From positions 2,311,720 through 2,375,719 of the forward strand of contig CM055103.1 in the NCBI GenBank assembly GCA_029204225.1: a stretch of DNA of 64,000 nt, written 5' to 3'. The DNA comes from Diphasiastrum complanatum (lineage: Eukaryota > Streptophyta > Lycopodiopsida > Lycopodiales > Lycopodiaceae). Shown one piece after another: positions 1 through 11,095 of the stretch. The notes beneath the pieces were generated by a model. That model saw only the letters and a list, made by a program, of their open reading frames with translations, had not been told where the DNA came from and searched no databases. Numbering within the stretch: position 1 is the first letter of the stretch; each line of letters opens with the position of its first letter. A program made the position numbers and the translations under genes.

Positions 1-690
1 TTTCTTTTATCACAATTCTTGCAGCATTCGCGAATCGCTGACACTGGTCACCAGAGATAGGAAACTTTATTTCTTCATTACACTGTAGTTTGGACCGTTA
101 ACCCTAAACAAGCAATCATCTATATGCCTATTAACCCAAATTATTTTGTAAATGTAAATTTATCATTTTTTGAGCCAAATGAATCATCTACCGGACTAAA
201 AGTCGTTAGTACCTATACTCAAGCCAACATGATACTTGCTTGTGGCAATTGTGAAGAAATTTAAATCCCAAGTTAGTATAATGTTTGCTATTGGCAATTG
301 CCAAAGGACTTTTGGCAATCAAATGCACTAGTAGATCATAGATCCAGACGACTCCTATTTTTCTAGGGTTTCTAGCAATTTCTTTTGGAACGTGTCTTTT
401 TGTAAAACTTCTAGGGTTTAGTTCAGATCTTGGGTTTTTTTTTTTATTCCAAGCTTTGTAGCCCTTTTTAAAAATTTTTTAGAAGATCAAAGTTTGTTCA
501 ATCAGGCCTAGAGGCTCAATTCAAAATTCAAATTTTTTGATTAAATCGATATGAATTGTGATCCGAATGTAGTGAATTTGAGTTTATTGGGTGCTATGAT
601 GTTTTATTCTTATGCTTGCATGGAAGACAATAGAGAGCTCTTCATGATCTAAAATGATGACTCAACATATAATATTCTTCAAAACTAAAA
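1..690. other. No gene recognised
   Basis: AT-rich sequence with T-runs and scattered stops. I see no protein similarity or repeat structure. It may be older Gypsy reverse-transcriptase sequence, because recognisable RNase H and integrase remnants follow directly, but no motif supports this. Confidence 0.4.
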
Positions 691-1950
691 TGATCTAAAA
701 CTCAATTTGGGACATGCGTGACATATTCACGATCTTCAAGGCCATTATTGGCCCGGCCATTTAAATGTTGCTGCTGATGCTGTGTCTTGCCTTCCAGCTC
801 TTATCTATAATCTTGTCAATTTTGCTACCGTCTAGTTTGATCAATTGCCTATCGCATATCCTACATGTTCTGACTTTCATGATGTTTATGCTTCCCAACC
901 ACTTCCTTTGTCTGTTCTATTGTTAACCGCCAGTTATTCCCTTATGGGTCCCTTTGTAATCCAATCGCTCTTGACATCCGTCCTAAATTTCTCTCAGACG
1001 CTCATTTATCTCTTGTTGGTTCTCAAAAGTCGCCTTGAAGACCATTTCTTTTGGCCTTCTATGAAATTTAAGTCTCATACTTTTACTCATCTAAGTACTT
1101 TCTATGCTCACAATATTTACTCCTGCGCTAAGTCTTCTGGTCTCTCCAACAATGGCCCATTCCTCATTACCAGTGGACTGATATTTCCATAAACCTTACC
1201 CTTGGCCTTCCCCGCCCAGCTTGGTCATGACTCTTGCATGGTGGTGGTTGATAGGTTCTCGAAACAGCTTCACTTTATTCCTAGTCGGAGCACTATTATA
1301 GACGAGCAGTGTACATGTTTGTTTTTATCAGAGACTTTCCACCTGCATGGGCTTTCCAGGTCTATTTGGGATAGTAAGTTCACTTCTAGTTTCTGGACTG
1401 AATTGATGCATGTTTTGGATGTCAACTTATTTATGGACACTGGTTATCATTCTTCAGAGGTCATTAACCATGTATCAGAGAATTATTTGCAGCATTGTAT
1501 TTCACATATACTTTGGGATTGGTATCAACATTTATGTCTTGTATAGAATTATAATAGTTTCATCAGTTCTGGCACCAATCTTTCTCTATTCCACTTTGCT
1601 CATGGGTAGTCTCCAATTTTACCTACTATCCTATTGCCTCCCAATGATGCTCTAGCTTTCTTTTTATTTGAAGAATGTGATATTATTGCTCAAGCCAATA
1701 TGCACGTATAGTAGGTACAACAGTTTAAGATCATTGTTAATTGACACCATCGCCCTGTGGAGATTCATGAGGGTGGTCTCCAGCTTAGCTTTGCTTGACA
1801 CCATTTTGTTCAGGGCACACCATGATATTATGATTCTTATCATATTCTTTAGCACTTGAGTCCTGTTACATATCAACTTCAACTTCCTCTTGGTACTTGT
1901 GCCTGTGATATATTTCATGTGCGCCTGCTATTTATGGCTATTGAGGATGA
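690..1950 (+). mobile_element. Ty3/Gypsy pol remnant (RNase H end, integrase, pol tail)
   Basis: Degenerate coding sequence of a Gypsy polyprotein, read in shifting frames. In order: an RNase H terminus with GHLNVAADAVSCLP near 760-800; an integrase zinc-finger region with FFWPSMK near 1050; the integrase core at 1205-1540 with VVVDRFSKQLHFIP and FTSSFWTEL; and the tether region near 1750-1925 with HHRPVEIHEGG and PVTYQLQLPLGT followed by FHVRLL. The GPVTYxLxLP...FHVS block is characteristic of chromovirus-type Gypsy elements. Stops and frameshifts are spread throughout, and neither LTR nor reverse transcriptase is visible. It is a dead, 5'-truncated copy. Confidence 0.85.
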
Positions 1951-3171
1951 TGGTAAGGCACACTACTTTCCCTCCAAAGATCTTGTCTCCCTTAATTTCC
2001 GAATTCCACTTTAGGGTTGCTCAAGTATAAGTAGGCCTCATGTACATTCATTTTTCAGCTTATGATTTGGTATTGCTTGGGCTCTTGGTGGGAGAATTCT
2101 TGCCTTTGCTATTGCTTGTAGGGGCTTTAGCCACTGATGATATATGCTGTTCTTTATCAATCTTTATGGAAGATTGCTAGATTGTCTCGTGTATTGTCAA
2201 GTTGTTCTTCATTGATACTAAAATCCGTGATTTACTTCATAACTCTCTTAAGGTATCAGATCCATTTTTTCTGGGGCACTTAAGCTTGGGGGTCTGTTTT
2301 GGACTCCATCTTGCTAAGTCACATACCCTGTCATTGGCCAATGTTCTTTGTTGGATCCATAATTTCACTTGCTCTTCTTGCCATGGCCATAACACAGTCT
2401 TGCCAAAACCCTTGCTAACTATTAGTTGTTAACATATTATGTACAGCATACACATTTGTGATTTCTTATCGTCTATGGATTAAGCTCATTCTTGCAGGGA
2501 TACTTAATGCCTAGTAGATCTCAAAGGCCCATAGAACATGCAAACCAGCCTTGGTGAGTAATTAATACGACTCATACATAAAATTGTGCATGATGATTCT
2601 AGATAGAGGGAATCATACAATCACATTCGCTACATAGTCATGCTGGTAGTTCATTCCCATGCAGTCATATAAAATGCCCTCATAATTAACCCATGGAAAG
2701 TTTTTTTTGTCAAAGATCTACAATTGTACAAACAGTATCCGACCTGAGTTCCACGTTATATGATCAGTCAATTATAGTTGCAATATTCCTTTTTGATAAT
2801 TGTCAACTTGCAATCTTGAAAAGGTACATTGCAGAAGCATTTTTTCTGTGAAGGAATGTCCTGCTACCCCCTGGCTTTAAAATGGTTCATAACTACTTTC
2901 GATAATTTAGGACTGATTTTGATTCAACGAAAAGCAATTTTCTTAGCTTGCCCAACTTATTTGTCCTGTTCTCTTCTTGTAGGTCATTTATTCAGCATAT
3001 TCTTTCATAGGCCGTTTTAGACATTCCAACCAGGAATTTTTTTTCTTTCTTTTTTTATGTCCAGGCACCTGTTTGCAGAATTGATGGGTAGAACATAATC
3101 TCAGCTGCAAAAATTGCTACACCTGGCAGCAGCATCTATCTGTCGAGGCTTTTTGATTGCTGGAGCTCCTT
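1951..3171. other. Spacer and probable 5' region of the PPR gene
   Basis: No convincing coding sequence. A T-rich tract followed by CAG at about 3046-3064 resembles a 3' splice site, so the PPR transcript may carry an intron in its 5' UTR. This is inference. No TATA box could be chosen with confidence. Confidence 0.3.
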
Positions 3172-5364
3172 ATGTTATCTATTTCAGGGCCATCTCCTGG
3201 ATGCTCTGCTGCCATCTATTTCAACACAGGTTCTTCAAGGCCAGGCTACTATGAAAATTGTGTCCAAATCTGTTCAAATTTCAGTTTATTAGAGACAGTT
3301 TCAGCTCAAGTTGGAAAACTTTGTGTAACATTGGCCACCAAGGAGAATACAAGAGCCGTGAATGTAAGAGAGAGTTGGAGAAATGGCAACAGCACACGCT
3401 TCTTTAGACAGGGCAAACAGCGTTTGGCTGTGAAGCAGCTTCTAAGCTTAGTTGATAAAAAGAACCCGCAAGTCAATGGGGAATCGCTTAAGCATTTAGT
3501 TGGAACTGTAACATCGCGGACTGCTGGAGAAGTTCTAAAGAGTGTGAAAGATAAAGAAAAAGCTCTTTTTCTATTCAATTTGCTTCGGCAAAATGGGCTT
3601 TTCTCACATTCGGTATATACCTATAATTGCCTGCTGCATGTACTGGTTAAGGGCGGGCACTATGTGGAAGCTGGACAAATATATAAGCGAATGTTAGGGG
3701 ACAATCTGCCTCCTAACAGTTTCACATTTAGTGTACTTATCCGAGCCATGTGCAAGGCAGGTGAAGTGGATCAAGCATATTATTTTTATGAAGAGATGAT
3801 AAAATGTGGGTGCCCACCCGATTTAAAAAGTCATTATGCAGTAACGCCTGAGCTCCTGACGCTCAACACCCTTATCATTGCTCTTTGCAAGGAGGGTTTT
3901 GTTGGAAAAGCCCAAAAGGTTTTTGGGACAATGCAAGAAAGGGGTTTGGGTCCAGATCCCATTTCCTATCATTCTCTTATTAACGGGTTTTGCAAGGTGG
4001 GACAAATTGATGATGCTACACACTATTTGAATGATATGGTTGAGCAAGGCTACACTCCTGATGTCATTACATGTAGCACCCTTGTTGATGGGTTTTGCAA
4101 GGTGAACAAATTGGAGGAGGCTTTAGAGTTCTTTGACTGGATGCATGAACGTGGCTGGGAAAAGAATACTATCACATACAATACTCTTTTGCATGGCCTT
4201 TGCAAAGGAAACAAAATTGAAGAGGCATTTGCTCTATTCAAGGGCATGATTCATTGTGGGCTGATTCCTGATGTATATACATATAGCACGCTCATATACG
4301 GACTTTGCCGGGCAAATGACGTGGGCAATGCAAGGAAGCTTTTTGAAACAATGGCAAGAAAGGGTTGTTATCCAAATACATTTACTTATAATTGTCTTTT
4401 GGCTGGCCTCTTGAAGCAAGGCGAAGTCAATGAAGCTTGCAAATTTTTTGATGAGATGTTGGGGGCAGGCTGCGAGCCCGATGCGGTCACATACAGCACA
4501 CTGATTGATGGGCTTTGCAAAGCATACAGGCTCAATGAGGCAGTCGAGTTTTTCAAAGAAATGGTCCAGGAGGGACATTCTCCCAGCATCTATTCATATA
4601 ATTGCCTTCTCAATGGTTTTTGTAAGGCAAATCGAGTCGATGAGGCTCATTTGCTTTTTGAAGTAATGAAAAAGAGCAGTTGCATTCCAGATGTTGTATC
4701 ATATAGTACCCTTATTTCGGGACTTTTTGATGTTGGCCAAACAAATGAGGCTCTTACTCTCTTCGAAGAAATGGTTGCTAGGGGACACATGCCAGACATT
4801 GTTGTATATAATTGTCTTCTAAAAGGCCTGTGTAAAGAAGGTCAACTTGATAAAGCAAAAGATATTTTTGAAAAAATAACTGAAAAGGGTTTAAGACCTA
4901 ATATCATGACATATAACACTCTAATTGTAGGTCTTTGTAAACGAGAAAAGGTCGATGAGGCTCTTGAAATGTGTGCAAATATGTCAACCAAGGGTTGTCT
5001 ACCCGATCTATTCACATATAACTCTTTGATCATGGGGCTCTGCAAGGTACGGCGAATTACCGATGCATTTCATATTTTCAAACAGATGTTGGGCAAAGGC
5101 TTTGTTCCCAACAGTGTCACGTATAGTTTTATGATTGATGGGCTCTACGAGGTTGGTGGAGATGCAGAAGCTTTTTCTTTCATGGATGAAATGGTGAGAC
5201 ATGGTATTGCTCCCAATTACTCATCCCAAGAATATCCACAAAATGGAAGAAAACCCATTGCTGTGCAAGAGTTTTGGGAAGCGATTGAGCAGCAATTATT
5301 TTTTATAGAAGGAAGTAAGCACGACTTGCAAGATGAACCAAGGGTGAAGGTAAAAAGTTTGTAA
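3172..5364 (+). CDS. P-class pentatricopeptide repeat protein, 730 aa
   Basis: Intact single-exon reading frame. The first ATG after an in-frame TGA at 3154-3156 is at 3172. Residues 1-147 form a Ser-rich N-terminus with basic patches, compatible with an organelle-targeting peptide plus linker. Fifteen 35-residue PPR motifs follow: 148-182, 183-217, then 228-682 without gaps. A ten-residue insertion (218-227) separates motifs 2 and 3. Motifs are canonical (TYNTLIxGLCK...A...F..M...G..PD). The 48-residue tail has no E, DYW or SMR domain, so this is P class. P-class proteins bind organellar RNA sequence-specifically and act in RNA stability, processing or translation. Residues 5 and 35 of each motif alternate between N and S types, giving a readable RNA code (see findings). 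No introns or frameshifts; surrounded by decayed transposons. Confidence 0.93.
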   Translation: MLSISGPSPGCSAAIYFNTGSSRPGYYENCVQICSNFSLLETVSAQVGKLCVTLATKENTRAVNVRESWRNGNSTRFFRQGKQRLAVKQLLSLVDKKNPQVNGESLKHLVGTVTSRTAGEVLKSVKDKEKALFLFNLLRQNGLFSHSVYTYNCLLHVLVKGGHYVEAGQIYKRMLGDNLPPNSFTFSVLIRAMCKAGEVDQAYYFYEEMIKCGCPPDLKSHYAVTPELLTLNTLIIALCKEGFVGKAQKVFGTMQERGLGPDPISYHSLINGFCKVGQIDDATHYLNDMVEQGYTPDVITCSTLVDGFCKVNKLEEALEFFDWMHERGWEKNTITYNTLLHGLCKGNKIEEAFALFKGMIHCGLIPDVYTYSTLIYGLCRANDVGNARKLFETMARKGCYPNTFTYNCLLAGLLKQGEVNEACKFFDEMLGAGCEPDAVTYSTLIDGLCKAYRLNEAVEFFKEMVQEGHSPSIYSYNCLLNGFCKANRVDEAHLLFEVMKKSSCIPDVVSYSTLISGLFDVGQTNEALTLFEEMVARGHMPDIVVYNCLLKGLCKEGQLDKAKDIFEKITEKGLRPNIMTYNTLIVGLCKREKVDEALEMCANMSTKGCLPDLFTYNSLIMGLCKVRRITDAFHIFKQMLGKGFVPNSVTYSFMIDGLYEVGGDAEAFSFMDEMVRHGIAPNYSSQEYPQNGRKPIAVQEFWEAIEQQLFFIEGSKHDLQDEPRVKVKSL

Positions 5365-5557
5365 TGTTGTGCCTTGATAAGCCGATCATTGGGATCTTTC
5401 ACATAATAGAGGACCCATATATAACACCATATTATTAGAGCAAGTTCAGCAGCCACCTGCGAAATAATTGTTTTTGTTGAGAAAGGGAGTTAGTCAATCG
5501 AATATATAATGTCTTAGTTGCACAAAAGTAAGGAGTCTCAATTATGTGTGGTTTATG
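5365..5557. other. 3' flank of the PPR gene
   Basis: Short AT-rich stretch between the PPR stop codon and an inverted-repeat element. It presumably contains the 3' UTR; no poly(A) signal was chosen. Confidence 0.35.
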
Positions 5558-7300
5558 ATTGATGTAGCATTCTCTCTCTACTTGAGAGCAAGCCAATTTT
5601 ATACTTAGTTTTTTTCATCCAAAGTTGCCGCTCATTATGTGTGATGAATGGTTTGTGATAGATGCATGTGTAGAGTGCTCTTGCCTTAGATTTTTGAACT
5701 AGATATATCTATGTGCAATCAAACACATCTTAGGAGATCATTCACATCGTTTGAGATGTCCTCACACGTATGAAAAGTACACACTCTCTAGTCCTTCAAA
5801 CTTAATCTACTTTGACCTAGGCTGTTTATAATTGGTCAAATTTCGCTCCAAACCTAACTAAATATTGCTAGTTAACCAAGTTTTTCATAATTTAAAACAA
5901 GGCCCATAAATAGAATGTATAATTGCTTGGCCCATTGATTGGATTCTTCATCTCAAGAACTACCACTACTAAATCAGTAGTAATCTAGCTCTATATCTAG
6001 TACATGACACCTCCTACTTAAAGCATGTTGTTCCAAAAAATTGAAAAGGGAATCATAATTGTGGTAGTAATTGATCTTGATTAAGCTGAACCTGCCTACT
6101 TAAAATCTAGTAGATAACACAATGGTTAAATATGGCACAATGATTGACATGTTCTTTCCTCAACATGAGACCTTTATTTTGCCTCAAGTTGTTCACATGG
6201 GTGGTGTGAAAAATGCAAATGCTAGCTTAATTAAAACCATACATTATGTACATAGGCAATTTCATGCATGCGGAGGATGTTCCCACCTGTGAAACATAGG
6301 CCAAGGTTGGCTAGTATCATTCTCAAGGGCCAATAAGGCAAATAGTCAACTTTTTCAAATTAGAATCAATTTCTTTTTTAATTTTAGGTTTTTTTGAGTT
6401 GGTGCAATCTAATTGGATGGCTATAGAGTTGTATGAGACTTTAAAAAGGAAAAATCATAGGACTATCTCACATGTGTGAAATGGGTCAGATCAGCCCAAG
6501 CCTCGTGCTTTATGTATATACTCATTTTGGGGCTCATTATGAACTAACAATTTTGGAGTCAAATTGAGAATTTTTTATCAAGCTTTGTCTAGATCTTTCT
6601 TTTGCATGCAATTTATTGTGTCCAATGCATTTATGATCACTTGTACTTATTGCTTTGCTCTGTGTCCATACATCAGGCTTTATTTCACACTTGTGAGGCC
6701 TCTTTGAGCAATTTATGCTTAGATCTCGATTGTTTTTGCTTGTTATCAAAATTGTGTCATTACTAGCTTGCATTTAATGATGGAAATGATGATAGCAATG
6801 CATTCAATCTCCCTTGTGGACTAATTTGAGCCATTCATAGTCCTAAATGTATTTTATTTCACATGGGAGGCTTGTTCAAGAGGTTGAGCGTTTGATCCAA
6901 ACGAGAGTTCAAAATTAGCAAGTTTTGGGATCAAAAAGCTACTTTTGGAGTGGTGAGTTTCTAACAAGTGGCAGCATTGAAAATTTGGCATCAATCATTG
7001 GTTTTGTGTCTTAATGTGTCTTTCTCAAACATGTGGAAGTGTGAAGGCCTAGAGAGTGTGTACTTTTTACACGTGTGAGGAAATCTCAAACGATGTGAAT
7101 GATTTTCTAATATGTGTATGATTGCACATAGATCTATCTTGCATAAGATACAAGCATACTAGCTCAAAAATCTAAGGCAAGAGCACTCTACACATGCATC
7201 TCACAAACCATTTATCACACAGAATGAGAGGCAATTTTGGATGAAAAAAACTAAGTATAAAATTGGCTTGCTCTCCAGAAGAAAGAGAATGCTACATCAA
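5558..7300. mobile_element. Element with long terminal inverted repeats, non-coding
   Basis: The stretch 5558-5803 and the reverse complement of 7037-7300 match along almost their whole length, with small indels. Shared blocks include GATGTAGCATTCTCT at the outer end, GTGTAGAGTGCTCTTGCC in the middle and AGTACACACTCTCTAG at the inner end. The 1.2-kb interior has no credible coding sequence. Arms of about 250 bp around a non-coding core are the layout of a non-autonomous foldback or Mutator-type element. No flanking target duplication could be found, so the class and exact ends are uncertain. Confidence 0.6.
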
Positions 7301-7438
7301 GCTCTCGGGTAGAGAGAGAATATGAAAATTATTCTAAGTGTTGGACCTTGCTACATCAAGATCTCACTTCAAAAAACTAAATGTGGACTCAATCTCACTC
7401 TCACTCACGGTAGCTCGAGATCCATGAGAGTGGAAATG

Positions 7439-7555
7439 GTGCAAAATGATTGGACCTCTAAAACACCACCTCTTATTTTGATTGGACCACCTACATGCCA
7501 CCTCTTATAATGATTGGACCATTTTGGTGCACCTCACATTATGATTGGCCTAAAT
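7439..7555 (+). repeat. Degenerate 31-34 bp tandem repeat
   Basis: About 3.5 units, each starting ATGATTGGACC and mostly containing a CACCTCTTAT-like block, lie head to tail. Unit length drifts from 31 to 34 bp. No function is suggested. Confidence 0.6.
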
Positions 7556-8264
7556 TGACAAATGAAATCAAGAGGTGCTATGTCACTAGACCTCTACCAT
7601 CAAGCCAAGTGTAAGTAGCCTACATTACCACGAGCTTACAATGAGTGGTTTTGAAAGAGGCAAACCTCAAGATAGATGACTTTCACAATTTTACAGAGAG
7701 GAGGCCATATTTTGAGTTAGTCTCAAACTAGCATGTTTGTCAATTTTGGTGAAATTCCTTGTGCTAGGTGTGGAAAAAGCTACAAGGATCTCAAATCTAT
7801 TGGTAGATTTGGAGGTGGATAATTAAATCTAATGTTTTGAGCTGATTTTCAGGTTTTAAAAAAGGTGTTTTTGTAGACCTAATTTGAGATCATTAACTAG
7901 AAGAAGAGATCTTTTGAGTGCTTGTAGGAGTCAAAAATCCTCATTTTGTGTGTAGAATTGGCATGAAAGTCGTATGAAGCTCAAATTGATTTTAGTCAAT
8001 CTTTCTTTGTGAGAGTGTGAGGGTCAATTTGACATCCCACTTAAGTGTCTAGAATAGGGAGGAGTCAAATCTTGAATTTACAACATGAGTGAGATCATTG
8101 TGAATCTCTAGGTGTCAATTTCTTCCATTTTTTTGTGAAATAGCCTAGTTTGGAGAGCTTGTTCAAGAGGGACAAAGATCTTCCAACTTGTCAAAAAAGG
8201 ACACACATTAGATTTCAAAGGAATGAAAGGAACAAAAGCTTCGTAGCTTTTTAGTACTTCGTGT
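7556..8264. other. No gene recognised; probable retroelement leader
   Basis: AT-rich sequence without motifs. It lies just 5' of a plus-strand Copia gag fragment and may be its untranslated leader, but no LTR or primer-binding site is visible. Confidence 0.3.
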
Positions 8265-8545
8265 ACAAGGAATTAGATCAAGAAGTGATCTTGGAATCTA
8301 GTGAGAGGCTAAATCCAACTAACTATTCTACATGGAAGGTGAGAATGGAGTCGTTGCTAATACTCCAAGACCTACAAGAATTTTTACTTAATGGGGTAGA
8401 TGAGCCTCTAGGAGGACCCAAGTTGCAAAGTTTCAAAAAGAAGTCCACTCTTGATTTGCCTTGCAATAAGATAAATGTAAGCAATGAATTGATTTAAGAG
8501 GTGACATTTTGTACCTCGTCCAAGAAGGCATGGGACATGCTAAGA
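8265..8545 (+). mobile_element. Copia gag fragment, plus strand
   Basis: Contains the UBN2-type Copia gag start: RLNPTNYSTWKVRMESLL, then NVSNELI and, after one in-frame stop, EVTFCTSSKKAWDML. This is the N-terminal gag of a Copia element. It breaks off near 8545, where the sequence switches to a gag piece on the opposite strand. No upstream primer-binding site is visible. Confidence 0.75.
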
Positions 8546-8956
8546 GTAAAGAACTTCCTTCTAAGATGTAATCTAGTGGTTACATCATGATTCTCATAGA
8601 GATTTGATAACAAATCTAATGCATCCTTAGAGGTTTTGCATGTGGTAACATGAGATATTTGGGAGTCGGCCAGATTGAGTGTAATACATGCTAAGGCCTT
8701 CTGATCTTTGATCTTCCATGCCTTTGCTTGATCACCATCTTTTGGTTTCAGGTTAGCACCTTCTACTACATCCCAAAGATCTCTATCTATCAACATCATC
8801 CGAAGTTTTAACTTCCAGATGTAGAAGTTAGAACCATTGAACTTGTCAATGATTCTAGTCTCGTTGGATGATGACGAAGAGCATGAGACATGATAACAGT
8901 GATATAAATGGAACAAACTTAATCTCTCGGTTTATTTGAGCTATGCTCTGATACCA
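8546..8956 (-). mobile_element. Copia gag fragment with tRNA-iMet primer-binding site, minus strand
   Basis: Minus-strand reading frame with the Copia gag motifs KFNGSNFYIWKLKLRMML, RDLWDVVEG, then CKTSKDALDLLSNLYE and LRRKFFTL. Upstream on the same strand, 8945-8956 reads TGGTATCAGAGC on the minus strand, the usual Copia primer-binding site complementary to initiator tRNA-Met. It lies 3 nt from the LTR at 8960. Gag breaks off at about 8546, so the element lost all of pol. Confidence 0.8.
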
Positions 8957-8959
8957 ACC

Positions 8960-9468
8960 TGATGGGGCAAGAGAGATAGAAGAACACGAATATATTGCGG
9001 AACAGCTCTCCCGTTACAATCAGCTGCTAGATGCAAATGAAAGTTGAGAGTTTTAAACTGTGTAGTGATAACTAAGGGTGCATATATTTGTGCAAAAATG
9101 AGAGGTTTCATAAAAGGAGCAAACATATCAGTTCACAATATCATTATGTGAGGAATTTAGTGCAATTAGGAGAAACTTGACTACTATCCTACAAGAGAGA
9201 TGATAACTGATCTAATGACTTAAATAGAGAAAGATTTGCTATGCTTAGAGATGCAATGGGGATAAGGCAAAATTTCAAAGATTAGGAATTTTGATTTGTG
9301 GGAGGGATTGTTAGCATTGTTTGCAATTCAAACCCCAAGATAACTTACATTAATAGTCCTATAGTTGCTTGGTGAATTAAAGGTGTTAGTTACATAGGGC
9401 TGGTGAGGTTTTGGTCATGGGCTTTGGCCACGACCAGGGTCACGTCCGGGCTGACATGCCCCAAATCA
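8960..9468 (-). repeat. LTR of the truncated Copia element (about 509 bp)
   Basis: Lies beside a primer-binding site. On the plus strand it begins TGATGGGGCA and ends TGCCCCAAATCA, giving TG...CA ends that are inverted copies apart from a TTT insertion. The far boundary is chosen by this terminal match only. No second LTR is present. Confidence 0.55.
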
Positions 9469-10229
9469 CATTTTGATTTATCACTAAGAATATGTTCTTG
9501 ATAGGTAAGGCCTAAAGCCTTCATGGTGTGCTAATGTAATATGGTATATGTACCTCTGCTTATAATGAATCAATACCACTTGTTTGATATTATTGTGATA
9601 CTTTTGGTACTTTGCTTATCATAAGTGAATAGTTTGCATGCAATTTGCATATTTTGATAGAATGAATTAGATTACTTAATCATGTTTCCATCATGAGAAT
9701 GAAGCATCCAATGGTTTTGAAAAAAAATTGATTAAAAATTTGCAATTTTAGTTTTCTAGGTTGGTTTTCTCTAAGTCTTTAAGAGATTAGATTCATGCTT
9801 TTGCAGTCACTTGACATTGGTAAGGTGACTTTGCTTGAAATTTTTTGTCATATTTCTATAGTGTTTCACTTAGTTTTGATTGATTTCATCAAGGCTACTA
9901 TTTTTACTTTGTTTATGTCAAAATTGGAGTAAAAAAGTGTTTAATACAATTGTGTTGGAAATTAAGCCCACAGTTGCCTCTTTGGAATCATAACTTAGAC
10001 AGCCAATTTATTTGAAGGACGTCTACAACGGACTTCCGGCTGATTTCCAACAAAGGGTAACCAATCCCATCATAATTTCAAGTTCAGATGTTAAGTTTAA
10101 TAACTTGAAGTCATTGAAGACTTGGCCATCTTCAAGGACTTCCACAAACTTGCATTCAGAACAAGTCTGCAGATTTACATTACTTTTTGAACAGTCTACA
10201 GAAATACACTAAGTGTCGCACAGTTTGCA
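9469..10229. other. No gene recognised; contains a 58-bp patch shared with 27.4 kb
   Basis: AT-rich. Positions 10033-10092 closely match 27436-27492, inside the right LTR of a Gypsy element. Nothing else is recognisable. Confidence 0.4.
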
Positions 10230-10760
10230 TTTTTTGCGCTTTCTCGAAAACTGCAACACTTACGTTTGACTTCTTCCGTTTAATTATTTTTGAAGAAGTC
10301 AACTTGTTCACAGTTCAACAATTTAACTATTTTCAACACCTTCGTCTTTTTCGCATTTTCTCGAAAAATGCGAAGAGATAGAAAATTCCAAAAGGTCCTC
10401 TATTTTTAAGGGTTAAATTGTTAAAGACACCTTCGCCAACTTTTTAAGGACAACTTTAAACATGTTTTAAGGGCACCTTCGATTTTTTTGCATTTTTTCG
10501 AAATGTGCGAGAGAGTTGAACTATTAAAGACATCTTCGCTTTTTTGAGGGCACCTTCAACTTTTTAAGGGCACCTTAAACTTGTTTAAAAGAACTTTCGG
10601 TTTTTTCACAAAAAAATTCGAAAAGAGAATAAATGCCGAAGGTTGTCTATTTTGAACGAAGAACGTTCCCAGCCACTTCTCGAAATTTTCGAAGTGAGAG
10701 AAAATCACTTCACATAAGATGCGAAGTGAGAGATTTTGCGACATCCTCGTCCGCATCAAC
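10230..10760. repeat. Hairpin-rich TTCGC/GCGAA repeat block
   Basis: Many copies of CACCTTCG, TTCGCATTTT and TTTCTCGAAAAATGCGAAG-like segments form short palindromes at irregular spacing. A related block occurs at 11690-12060. Neither codes for a recognisable protein. They may be parts of one interrupted repeat family. Confidence 0.55.
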
Positions 10761-10779
10761 GATCTTGATTTTTTGATTG

Positions 10780-11095
10780 TATATACTATGTATAGTTGTC
10801 ACAAAAGCCATATACTTCCAAGTACAACGGCTTTCTTAATTAGGTGACAAACATTCAATGTAGTTGATACACGGATGAAATCTATAAATAGATCATCCAA
10901 GCACAGATTACAGGTTGCTCCGTCCATGAGACGTATTATTTGAGCCTCCTAGTTACGCCGTCAATTTTTGGTTGTAATTGCTATTTGTATTGTGCTCCAG
11001 TGTAATATAGCAACAACAGCTTTTCTATCTGTTTATAATGTAGATGAATGCTTGTTGTAATTGAATGCACTTTATCGTTGTTTGATCGCGCTTCT
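10780..11095 (+). repeat. LTR-like promoter segment
   Basis: TATAAATA at 10883-10890 is preceded by 100 bp and followed by about 200 bp ending in T-rich, TGTAAT-containing sequence, as in the U3-R-U5 order of plant LTRs. No TG...CA ends or primer-binding site could be fixed, so this remains tentative. Confidence 0.35.

Noticed and set aside
3157-3171. Earlier TTG start for the PPR gene
   Set aside because: Eukaryotic nuclear gene; the first ATG after the in-frame stop is at 3172.
8494-8545. Gag frame on the minus strand continuing to 8494
   Set aside because: The last residues are the antisense of the plus-strand gag fragment; the true minus-strand gag homology ends near 8546.
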